DNA of 64,000 nucleotides, from positions 186,001 to 250,000 of the forward strand of contig JAWKHS010000009.1 in NCBI GenBank assembly GCA_041394705.1, in the 5' to 3' direction. Origin of the DNA: Vicinamibacterales bacterium (GTDB lineage: Bacteria > Acidobacteriota > Vicinamibacteria > Vicinamibacterales > UBA2999). Position numbers and translations under genes: made by a program. Positions 32,110 through 39,764 of the stretch are shown here, piece after piece (within the stretch, counting starts at the first letter, position 1; each line of letters starts with the position of its first letter). The notes beneath the pieces were generated by a model. The model was not told the DNA's origin and did no database searches. It saw nothing but the letters and a program-made list of their open reading frames with translations.

Positions 32110-32733
32110 TCAGGGCTTGGGGCGCGGCAGTTCGGCCAGGGTGCGGCCGAGGAACCCCTCGACGGGGTGCTGCGATCCGAACGGCGCATCCTCGCGCAGG
32201 TTGATCGCGCGCGCCTGCGCCAGCGCGGCCGGCACGGGCACGTGGCGATCGCGGATGAGGTACGCGGCCCAGAGATGGCTCGCACGCCAGGCGACGGTGC
32301 AGTGGAGCAGCACCTTACCCTGCGCCGATGCCATCACGGCGGCGAACCGGTCGAGGGCTTCGGCGCCGTACGGGTTGCCGGCCGATCCGTTCATCGGCAG
32401 GTGGACGTACGTGATGCCGAGCGTCTTCAGGAGGGCGGCCTCGTCGAAGCCGATCCGCGCCATCTCCTCGGGCATGCGGAGGTTCACGACGGTGGTGACG
32501 CCCTGTGCCTTCAGGTCGCGCAGCGCCTGCTCGGTCGGCTGGCCGCCGATGAACATGTCGTCGCCGACGCTGGCGAACTTCGCCTGGAAGCGTCCGGTGA
32601 TGTCGTGATTCACGGGATCCGGCACCGGCCCGGTCCCGCCGGGACCGACGACGTGCTGCGCGCGAGCCGGCAGCACGACACACGCGGCGAACACGGCCAC
32701 CGCGGCCGCACGAAAGAGGACGGTCTGGATCAT
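32110..32733 (-). CDS. Exported tyrosine-phosphatase-like protein (DUF442-type, CX4R loop)
   Basis: 207 residues from the ATG at 32733, chosen over a GTG 9 nt earlier because GAGGTG lies 6 nt upstream. An N-terminal signal peptide is clear (ending LPARAQ). The core resembles the dual-specificity phosphatase-like fold of beta-lactamase-hydrolase-like proteins: FIGGQPTEQALRDLKAQG, VVNLR, and the loop HCTVAWRAS. That loop is Cys-x4-Arg, one residue shorter than the classical Cys-x5-Arg of protein tyrosine phosphatases; the DUF442 group shares this shorter form, so phosphatase activity is uncertain. The signal peptide places it in the periplasm. Confidence 0.87.
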   Translation of the reverse strand: MIQTVLFRAAAVAVFAACVVLPARAQHVVGPGGTGPVPDPVNHDITGRFQAKFASVGDDMFIGGQPTEQALRDLKAQGVTTVVNLRMPEEMARIGFDEAALLKTLGITYVHLPMNGSAGNPYGAEALDRFAAVMASAQGKVLLHCTVAWRASHLWAAYLIRDRHVPVPAALAQARAINLREDAPFGSQHPVEGFLGRTLAELPRPKP

Positions 32734-32749
32734 CGCAGGCACCTCGGCT

Positions 32750-33355
32750 CTACCATCCCGGCATCTTCGACTCGTCGAGCCCCACCACGTCGAACACGGC
32801 GGTCCGGGTGCCGCCTGCCTTCACCGGAAACGCGATCGCGAGCCGCGCCGCATCGCCGGTCAGTCGCCACAGCCTGGCGGAGTCGCGAATGAAGAGCGCG
32901 ATGGCTTCGTCCGTGTCCGGGCGAGACGCCGCCAGCCGCTCCGGCGCGCCGTCGTCCACCGTCACCTCGACGTTGCAGCGGGGGCGGCAGGCGAAGTCGC
33001 CGGCCTGCAGCACGAGATAGGCCGCGCGGCCCCACTCGGCGTGGTCGCGGAAGACGAGCTGGACGGGCCGCGGGCCCTGGCCGTCCGCGTCCACGTCGTC
33101 GGTGGCGAAGATGGCGGCCGTGACCTGCGGCCCGCTTCCCACCACGGCTTCCTGGTAGCGCCACATGGCCTCCAGCCGCCGCGCCTCGCGCTCGGCGCGC
33201 GTCGCCTCCCGCGCCTTCGCGTCCGCCGCCTCCTGCGCCTGGCGGGCCGCGGCCGCCTTTTCGGCCAGCGACGGCCCGCGATCGCCGCACGCCGTGCACG
33301 CGCCCAGCAGGAGGAGCGTCGGGACGAGCGCGGGACGGCGGTGGACGGCGGGCAT
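32750..33355 (-). CDS. Probable lipoprotein, unknown function
   Basis: 201 residues from the ATG at 33355. The N terminus is a lipoprotein-like signal: basic start, LVPTLLLLGAC, with Cys in an LGAC lipobox and a second Cys close behind. Residues about 30-70 are a charged helical stretch rich in Ala, Glu and Arg, probably coiled coil. The rest looks like a beta domain with two paired Cys (CRPRC) and ends KMPGW. No family is recognised. It precedes the phosphatase-like gene by 16 nt and is divergent from the M1 peptidase across 59 nt. Confidence 0.78.
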   Translation of the reverse strand: MPAVHRRPALVPTLLLLGACTACGDRGPSLAEKAAAARQAQEAADAKAREATRAEREARRLEAMWRYQEAVVGSGPQVTAAIFATDDVDADGQGPRPVQLVFRDHAEWGRAAYLVLQAGDFACRPRCNVEVTVDDGAPERLAASRPDTDEAIALFIRDSARLWRLTGDAARLAIAFPVKAGGTRTAVFDVVGLDESKMPGW

Positions 33356-33402
33356 CGCGCCTATCGTAGGCCAACCGGCGCCGCTTCCGATCGACGGCCC
33401 GG

Positions 33403-33408
33403 TATGAT
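33403..33408 (+). promoter_or_regulatory. Candidate -10 box for a leaderless M1 peptidase mRNA
   Basis: TATGAT ends 6 nt before the GTG start at 33415, and no Shine-Dalgarno lies between. Transcription would begin at or within a base or two of the start codon. Confidence 0.45.
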
Positions 33409-33414
33409 GCCGGC

Positions 33415-35091
33415 GTGCGTCCACTCATCGCGCTGACGGCGGCGTGGGTCGTCCTGACGGTTCAGGCGGCCGGCGCCCAGACGAAGCCGCCCGCCCCTCC
33501 CCCGCCGTCGACGATGCGCGCGCCCACGGCGGCCGACATCCTCCGCGGGGCCTACGGCCGCTACCGGGCCAACAACGACCTCCTGTACTACGTGCTCGAC
33601 GTGCGGGTGGACCCCGAGGCCAAGTCGATCCGCGGCACGAACGCCGTCCGGTTCCGGATGCTCAGCGACGACACCCGCATCCAGCTCGAGCTCTACGAGA
33701 ACCTCCAGGTCGAGTCCCTCCGGATGGGGACGACGGCGTTGAAGTACGAGCGCGTGCGCAACACGCTCTACGTGGACTTCCCGGAGACGCTGCGCGCGGG
33801 CCGCACCTATACGATCGACGTCGGCTACTCGGGACAACCGCGCGAGCAGGGGCGCTTCGGCGGCCTCGCGTTCCGGACCGATCCGGACGGCCGTCCGTGG
33901 ATCAACACGGCCAACGAGGGCGAAGGGTCGAGCGTCTGGTGGCCCAGCAAGGACCAGTGGCGCGACGAGCCGGAGGGCATGGACATCCGCGTGGCGGTGC
34001 CGAACGGCCTGATGGACGTGTCCAACGGCCGGTTCATGGGCAAGACCGACCTCGGCAACGGCTACACGCGCTGGGACTGGCGCGTCCACTACCCGATCAA
34101 CTCCTACAACGTGTCGCTGAACATCGGGGCGTACGTGCAGTTCTCGGAGACCCTCGGCGCCCTGTCCCTCGACTACTTCGTGCTGCCCGGGAGCCTGGAG
34201 AAGGCGAAGCGGCAGTTCGCGCAGGCGAGGCCCATGATCGAGGCCTTCCAGACCTACGTCGGGCCGTATCCCTTTCCCGAGGACGGCTACAAGCTGATCG
34301 AAGCGCCCTACTCTGGCATGGAACACCAGAGCGCCGTCACCTACGGCAACCGCTTCGCCAACGGCTACCTGGAACGCGACTGGACCGGCGTCGGCGTCAG
34401 CCTGAAGTTCGACTTCATCATCATCCACGAGAGCGGGCACGAGTGGTTCGGCAACGCCGTGTCGGCGGCCGACGTGTCGGACATGTGGATCCAGGAAGGC
34501 TGGACGACCTACCTCGAGGGCGTCTACGTGGAGGCGCTGTTCGGCCACGACGACGCCGTGAAGTACCTCAACGGCTACAAGCCGAAGGTGGGCAACCGTG
34601 AACCCGTGATCACGCAGCGCGGCATCCACCGCACGCCGACGCAGGACATGTACTTCAAGGCCGCGCTCTTCCTGCACACGCTGCGGAACGTCGTGAACGA
34701 CGACGCGCGGTGGTGGCAGCTCGTGCGGGACGTCTTCGCCACCTTCAAGTACAAGAACATCTTCACCGAGGACCTGGTCGCCTTCGTGAACGGGCAGCTG
34801 AACCAGGACCTGACGCCCGTCTTCGACCAGTACCTGCGGAGAGCGGACCTCCCGCGCCTGGAGCTGACGTTCGACGCGGCGGCCGGCACGGTGGCCTTCC
34901 GGTGGCGCGCGGACGAGCGCGGCTTTGCCATGCCCGTCCGCGTGGGCACGCCCGGGCACTGGCGCGTGGTGACGCCGACCGCGGACTGGCAGGTGATGCC
35001 GAATCCGGACGGGCCGTCGTTCACGGCCGCGACCGACCTCTACTACATCGACGTCGCCGTGCTCGACAGCGCCGGCCACCCGGTGAAGTAG
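33415..35091 (+). CDS. Secreted M1-family metallopeptidase (aminopeptidase)
   Basis: 558 residues with a GTG start and a signal peptide at 1-22 (ending AAGAQ). The zinc site is complete: His338-Glu339-x-x-His342 in HESGHEWFGN and Glu361 in IQEGW, exactly 18 residues after His342 as in M1 enzymes. The substrate-binding GxMEN-type motif is GMEHQSAVTYGN, the variant seen in this bacterial subgroup. M1 enzymes remove N-terminal residues from peptides. The protein is shorter than full-length aminopeptidase N and lacks its C-terminal helical domain. A TATGAT box 6 nt before the start suggests a leaderless transcript. Confidence 0.94.
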   Translation: MRPLIALTAAWVVLTVQAAGAQTKPPAPPPPSTMRAPTAADILRGAYGRYRANNDLLYYVLDVRVDPEAKSIRGTNAVRFRMLSDDTRIQLELYENLQVESLRMGTTALKYERVRNTLYVDFPETLRAGRTYTIDVGYSGQPREQGRFGGLAFRTDPDGRPWINTANEGEGSSVWWPSKDQWRDEPEGMDIRVAVPNGLMDVSNGRFMGKTDLGNGYTRWDWRVHYPINSYNVSLNIGAYVQFSETLGALSLDYFVLPGSLEKAKRQFAQARPMIEAFQTYVGPYPFPEDGYKLIEAPYSGMEHQSAVTYGNRFANGYLERDWTGVGVSLKFDFIIIHESGHEWFGNAVSAADVSDMWIQEGWTTYLEGVYVEALFGHDDAVKYLNGYKPKVGNREPVITQRGIHRTPTQDMYFKAALFLHTLRNVVNDDARWWQLVRDVFATFKYKNIFTEDLVAFVNGQLNQDLTPVFDQYLRRADLPRLELTFDAAAGTVAFRWRADERGFAMPVRVGTPGHWRVVTPTADWQVMPNPDGPSFTAATDLYYIDVAVLDSAGHPVK

Positions 35092-35231
35092 TCCCCCCGC
35101 GGCGGCCAGGCGGCCCCAGCGCCGCACGCGCGTCGTGTTCGCACCCGCGAGGCGCCCACGGGAAACCACGTCCGCGGTCCGTCTTTCCGAGAGCGAGCGC
35201 CGGAACTGGAGCGCCGCCGAGGAGACGAGGC

Positions 35232-36020
35232 ATGGACGTGGCGACGATGGGCGGACGGTTCACGGCCGCCGTGCTGGTGGTGTACCTGCTCGTGGTGGGC
35301 CTCGGGGCCAGCTACAGCCTGGTGCTGGGGTTCGACGTGCTCCCCCCGCCGAGCGGCGAGGCCGCCGCGTGCCGGGCCACGGTGCTCACGTGCCATGCGT
35401 CGTCGGTGGCGGGCCGCATCCTGGCGCAGGCGTTCTTCGCGGGCATCGTCGGCAGCTTCCTGCACGCGGCCCAGTCGCTGGCGTCCTACATCGGCAATGG
35501 CACCTTCAAGGCCTCGTGGGCGGCGTGGTACCTGCTGCGGCCCTGGATCGGCGGCATCCTGGCACTGGCGATGGCGTTCGCCGCGCAGGCCGGCCTGATC
35601 GGGGGGGCGCCCGGGAACGCGAACGTCAGCGGCCTCGTGGCGCTGGGCCTGCTCGGCGGCTGGTTCTCCAAGACGACGACCGACAAGCTCCAGGAGGTGT
35701 TCGCCACGCTGTTCAAGACCGACGCCGACGCGGAGCGGACGGACAAGCTGACCGGCGACCAGCCCACGGTGACCGCCGTCGCGCCCTCGCCGGTGCCCGT
35801 CGCGGCGACGGACGTCACGGTGACGGGCACGGGCTTCCTCAGTGGGGCGCGCGTCACCATGAACGACATCGAGTTGGGCGTGACGGTGGTGTCGGACACC
35901 GAGCTGACGGTGGACCTCGCGAACCTGAGCCCCCGCCCGTCAGGCGACGTCGTCCTGGTGGTCGTCAACCCCGGCGGCGCCACACCGGCCTCCGACCCGT
36001 TCACGGTGCCGTTCGCGTGA
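35232..36020 (+). CDS. Membrane protein with C-terminal IPT/TIG domain
   Basis: 262 residues from the ATG at 35232 with GGAG 7 nt upstream. Four hydrophobic segments are visible: near 10-32 (TAAVLVVYLLVVGLGASYSL), 60-80, 97-120 and 130-150. A cytoplasm- or periplasm-facing linker (TDADAERTDKLTGDQ) leads to a TIG-type immunoglobulin-like domain at about 178-260 (PSPVPVAATDVTVTGTGF). TIG domains bind proteins or glycans. A TIG domain on a four-helix membrane anchor is not a combination I recognise. No neighbour explains it. Confidence 0.8.
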   Translation: MDVATMGGRFTAAVLVVYLLVVGLGASYSLVLGFDVLPPPSGEAAACRATVLTCHASSVAGRILAQAFFAGIVGSFLHAAQSLASYIGNGTFKASWAAWYLLRPWIGGILALAMAFAAQAGLIGGAPGNANVSGLVALGLLGGWFSKTTTDKLQEVFATLFKTDADAERTDKLTGDQPTVTAVAPSPVPVAATDVTVTGTGFLSGARVTMNDIELGVTVVSDTELTVDLANLSPRPSGDVVLVVVNPGGATPASDPFTVPFA

Positions 36021-36252
36021 CGGCACGCGGGGGATGCGACCGCGCCGACCTGAACAGCGGCGCCACCGCCGCATTGTGTGGTGCAGGACACCTTCCGGGC
36101 GTCTCAGCGCCATACAGTCGGCGTGCATTTGCCTTCCGTCGACTCGCCGGCCCCCAGCGCTGGAAGCGCCAGCCCGGCGTGCCGACGTGGCACCCCAGTT
36201 GCACCTCGTACCGGCAGGGACCGCGCGTTTCCCCACGCCCGCCTCGTCCGTC

Positions 36253-37320
36253 ATGCCCGCACGTCCACCGCGTCGCGTCGACATCCAGGAACAGGACCCG
36301 TGGGGGTTCGGTGCCTCCGACGGCGTCCTGATGGACGTGGACTCCAGCCCGGCGTCCGTACTCGCGAGCGCGTCCCGTCCGGACACCGGGGACCACGGCC
36401 CTCGGACGGCGGACGCCCCTGACACTCACCCGGCCTTTCGCCCCCGTTCGCCGGGTCGGCCGGACGACGGGCAGCGGCACAGCTTCGCCCGCCGCCGGCG
36501 GCCACGGCGGCTCGTCCGCGCGGCGATGGTGCTCGCGCTGATGGCGGCCTCCGGCGCCATGGCCGCGGCCTGGATCGCCACCGGGGGCATCAACGGCGTG
36601 CCAGGGACGCTGTCGCGCGGCACGTTCGTGCTGTCGTCGCAGCCGCCGGGCGCCGCGGTGCTCGTCGATGGCCGCCCCGCCGGCGCGACGCCCCTCGCGG
36701 TGGACCTCACGCCGGGCGAGCACGTGGTCGTCGCGACAGGCGGGAACGGGGTGGCGAGGCAGCTCACGCCGACGATCGCGGCCGGTGAGACCGCGGCCCA
36801 CCACGTCGTGCTCGACACCGCCACGCCACCCGAGGACCCGCCTGGCGCCGGGTCGCAGCCCCGGCCCCCAGAGCGGACCGAGGCGGTCCCCCCTGCCCCG
36901 GCGGCCGTGCCCGGGTACGTCCGCTTCGACGTGCCGTTCCCCGTCGAGATCGCGGAAGGCACGCGCCGTCTGGGCACGAGCGCCGATGGCCCGCTTCGGA
37001 TGACGCCCGGGGTGCACACGCTCACCCTCGTGAACGAGGACCTCGGCTACCGCGCATCCGACACCGTGAGCGTCACCGCTGGCCGCGAGACGGCGCACGT
37101 CGTGGGCCAGCAGAGCGCGCCGCTCAGCATCCACGTGGCGCCGTGGGCCGAGGTGGCGATCTCGGGACGCGGGTTCGGCACGACGCCCGTGGACGGGCTG
37201 ATGCTGCCCATCGGCTCGTACCAGATCACGCTCCGCCATCCGACCCTCGGCGAACGGGAGGTGCCGGTCACGGTCAGGCTGGGCGTCGACAACCGGCTGG
37301 ACGTGGACCTTCGCCGGTGA
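36253..37320 (+). CDS. PEGA-domain membrane-anchored protein
   Basis: 355 residues if started at ATG 36253; the frame is open upstream but lacks coding character. A Pro/Asp/Arg-rich cytoplasmic part (1-90) precedes one membrane helix near 91-112 (AAMVLALMAASGAMAAAW). Outside it are PEGA-like beta units at about 123-168 (FVLSSQPPGAAVLVDGRPAG), 221-277 and 290-346 (APWAEVAISGRGFGTTP). PEGA domains are found on surface proteins and beside serine/threonine kinases; here there is no kinase domain. The N-terminal DIQEQDPWGFG may be a protein-docking segment. Convergent with the hybrid kinase gene across 84 nt. Confidence 0.82.
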   Translation: MPARPPRRVDIQEQDPWGFGASDGVLMDVDSSPASVLASASRPDTGDHGPRTADAPDTHPAFRPRSPGRPDDGQRHSFARRRRPRRLVRAAMVLALMAASGAMAAAWIATGGINGVPGTLSRGTFVLSSQPPGAAVLVDGRPAGATPLAVDLTPGEHVVVATGGNGVARQLTPTIAAGETAAHHVVLDTATPPEDPPGAGSQPRPPERTEAVPPAPAAVPGYVRFDVPFPVEIAEGTRRLGTSADGPLRMTPGVHTLTLVNEDLGYRASDTVSVTAGRETAHVVGQQSAPLSIHVAPWAEVAISGRGFGTTPVDGLMLPIGSYQITLRHPTLGEREVPVTVRLGVDNRLDVDLRR

Positions 37321-37404
37321 CGACGTGCACCGGCCGCTGGCCCGTCTCGCGGGTCGAGGCGGCAGTCAACCCCAGCGACGACGGCCACGATATCGAGGTG
37401 CCTG

Positions 37405-39315
37405 TCACGTCCCGGGGCCCGGCGCCACGGGTCCGCTCTCGGCGCGTGTGCCCATCAGCCGCGCAATCGCGGCCAGCAGGTCGGCCGTCTCGAAGGGCTT
37501 GGCCAGGAACTCGTACTGCAGATCGCGCGGAAGGTCGCCCTCCGGACATCCCGAGATGAACAGCACTCTCAGGCCGGGCTGGCGGTCGGCGAGGCGCCTC
37601 GCCAGTTCCACGCCACCGAGGCCGGGCATGGCCAGGTCCGTGACCAGGACGTCCAGCGGCGAGCCGTGGCGCGGGTGCAGCGCGGCCAGCCCGCACGCAG
37701 CAGTCTCCACACGGTGACCGGCCGCTGAAAGCGTGCGCCGGACGAGATCGCGTACGAGATCGTCGTCGTCCACCAGCAGCACCGATGCGGAGGCGCGCAC
37801 GCCCGTGCCCGGCGACGCCGTGGACGGGGCCGCGGCTTGCGCCTCGGCCAGTGGCAGCGATACGGTCACGCGCGTCCCCTGGCCCAGCTCGCTCGCCACC
37901 GCAACCTCGCCGCCGCTCTGCGTCACCACGCCGTGCACCATCGCCAGCCCAAGACCGGTGCCGACGCCCGACGGCTTGGTGGTGAAGAACGGCTCGAAGA
38001 TCCGCGGAAGGACCTCCGGCGCGATGCCCGCGCCGGTGTCGCTCACCGTCAGGGTCGCGCGGCCGTTGGCGTCCCTGCCAACAGCGACGGTGATGGCGCC
38101 GCCGCGCGGCGTGGCGTCCCGCGCGTTGATCGCCAGGTTCAGGATCACCTGCTCCATCTGGGCGTCGTCGATGCACACCGGCTGCGGCGTCGCCGCAACC
38201 ACGACGTCCACCGACACCCGGGCGCTGAGCACCGAGCGCAGCAGCGGCTCCACGTCGCGCACCACGTGGTTGAGGTCGCGCACCGTGGGCTTCAGCACCT
38301 GACGGCGCGAGAGCGCGAGCAGCCGGGCCACCACGGCGGCGCCGCGGGTCGCGGCGCGGCGGATCGCCTGCGCCGAGGCGAAGTGCGGCTCGTCCGCGCC
38401 CACCGACGCCAACACCTCTTCGCTGCAGCCCAGGATCACGGCCAGCAGGTTGTTGAAGTCGTGGGCGACGCCGCCCGCCACCTGCCCCATGGCTTCGAGG
38501 CGCTGCGCGCGGTCGGCCTGCTCCTGGAGCGCGCGCTGCTCGGTGACGTCCACCAGCGCTCCGACGATCGCCGCCGTGCCGCCGTCGAGCCCGGGCGCGA
38601 GGCGCAGGTCGTCCTGCACCCACCGGTACGTCCCATCCACGTGGCGCCAGCGATACCAGAGACGTTCGGGCCGGCCGGTGCGCGAGAGGCGCTCGAGCGC
38701 CACGGCGAGCGCGGCGGCGTCATCTGGGTGGACGTCGCGCCACTCGCTCCCGGGCCGCCCCAGGAGACCGCCCACCTCGCGCCCGCCCAGGGCCCCGACG
38801 TTCTCGCTGATGAACCTCAGCGTCTGGGCCGGCGTGGCCTCCGTCTCGTAGACCACGACGGGGCTCGACGCCACCAGCCAGCGCAGGTGTGCCTGCGCCA
38901 GCCGCAGCGCCTCGGCGCTCTCGCGTTCGGTCCGCCGCAGGTGCCGATCGGCCATCGCGCGCTGCACGGCTGGCACGAGCCGGCTCAGGCGATCCTTCAT
39001 CACGTAGTCGTCGGCGCCCGCCTTCAGCGCCTCGACGGCCAGGTCCTCGCCGATCTGGCCGGAGACGATCACGAACGGCATGTCCGGGTGGCGCGCGCGG
39101 ACGAGCCGCAGCGCATCGAGCGAGGAGAAACCCGGCAGCCGGTGATCGGACACCACCACATCCCACGGCCCGCCGTCCAAGGCGCGCACGAGCGCATCGG
39201 CGTCGTCCACCCGCGCCACCGACGCGGGGCGTTCCTGCACGGCGAAGTGCCTTTCCAGGAGCGCCGCGTCGTCGGGGTCGTCCTCGACCAGCAGCACGCG
39301 GATGGCCGCCGTCAT
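37405..39315 (-). CDS. Hybrid histidine kinase: REC-PAS-HisKA-HATPase-REC
   Basis: 636 residues. The ATG at 39315 overlaps the stop of the preceding response regulator (ATGA). Layout: N-terminal receiver at 8-125 with phospho-Asp57 (SDHRLPG); PAS near 150-265; dimerisation/phosphoacceptor helix with His285 in AHDFNN; ATPase domain with N box (LNLAINARDA), G1 (DTGAGI) and TTKPSGVGTGLGL; C-terminal receiver at about 510-630 with Asp560 (TDLAMPG). No membrane segment, so it is a cytoplasmic relay protein that may take phosphate through its N-terminal receiver from the upstream kinase. Last gene of a four-gene unit. Confidence 0.94.
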   Translation of the reverse strand: MTAAIRVLLVEDDPDDAALLERHFAVQERPASVARVDDADALVRALDGGPWDVVVSDHRLPGFSSLDALRLVRARHPDMPFVIVSGQIGEDLAVEALKAGADDYVMKDRLSRLVPAVQRAMADRHLRRTERESAEALRLAQAHLRWLVASSPVVVYETEATPAQTLRFISENVGALGGREVGGLLGRPGSEWRDVHPDDAAALAVALERLSRTGRPERLWYRWRHVDGTYRWVQDDLRLAPGLDGGTAAIVGALVDVTEQRALQEQADRAQRLEAMGQVAGGVAHDFNNLLAVILGCSEEVLASVGADEPHFASAQAIRRAATRGAAVVARLLALSRRQVLKPTVRDLNHVVRDVEPLLRSVLSARVSVDVVVAATPQPVCIDDAQMEQVILNLAINARDATPRGGAITVAVGRDANGRATLTVSDTGAGIAPEVLPRIFEPFFTTKPSGVGTGLGLAMVHGVVTQSGGEVAVASELGQGTRVTVSLPLAEAQAAAPSTASPGTGVRASASVLLVDDDDLVRDLVRRTLSAAGHRVETAACGLAALHPRHGSPLDVLVTDLAMPGLGGVELARRLADRQPGLRVLFISGCPEGDLPRDLQYEFLAKPFETADLLAAIARLMGTRAESGPVAPGPGT

Positions 39316-39764
39316 CGGCACGCCCCCTGTGCGCGCCGGCCAGGCATCTCGTTTCTGTAGACCCAGAACTGCAGGATGGCGCCCACGGCGGTCACGAGTT
39401 CCTCGAACGTGTCGGGCTTGCGGACGTAGCCGTTCGCCCCGGCGGCGTACGCCTCTTCGACGTCCCGTGGCTCAACAGAGGAGGTCATCACCACCACCGG
39501 AAGGGCTGTCGTCGCCGGGCTGCGGCGAATCCGCCCGAGGACCTCCAACCCGCCGGTCGCCCCCAGCTTCAGGTCCAGCAGCACGACGGCCGGCAACGGC
39601 CCGGGGCGTCCGGCGCCGGGGCCCATCTGCTGGAGCAAGGCGAGGGCATGGTCCACGTCGACCGTGATCGCGAGGTCGGCATCGGCGCCGTGGCGCCGGA
39701 ACGCCAGGCGAAGGAGATCGCCGTCGTCGGGATCGTCGTCCACGAGCAGCACGGCCGGCATCAT
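39312..39764 (-). CDS. Single-domain response regulator (Rcp1-like)
   Basis: 150 residues. ATG at 39764 overlaps the stop of the large sensor kinase, and the gene's own stop overlaps the next start, so it is sandwiched by ATGA junctions. It is a stand-alone receiver: acidic DDDPDD near residues 8-13, phospho-Asp64 in VVLLDLKLGATGG, T/S at VVVMTSS and Lys near 115 in YVRKPDTFEEL. This is the CheY/Rcp1 subtype commonly paired with PAS-rich kinases. With no output domain it presumably shuttles phosphate between the five-PAS kinase and the hybrid kinase. Confidence 0.94.
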   Translation of the reverse strand: MMPAVLLVDDDPDDGDLLRLAFRRHGADADLAITVDVDHALALLQQMGPGAGRPGPLPAVVLLDLKLGATGGLEVLGRIRRSPATTALPVVVMTSSVEPRDVEEAYAAGANGYVRKPDTFEELVTAVGAILQFWVYRNEMPGRRAQGACR

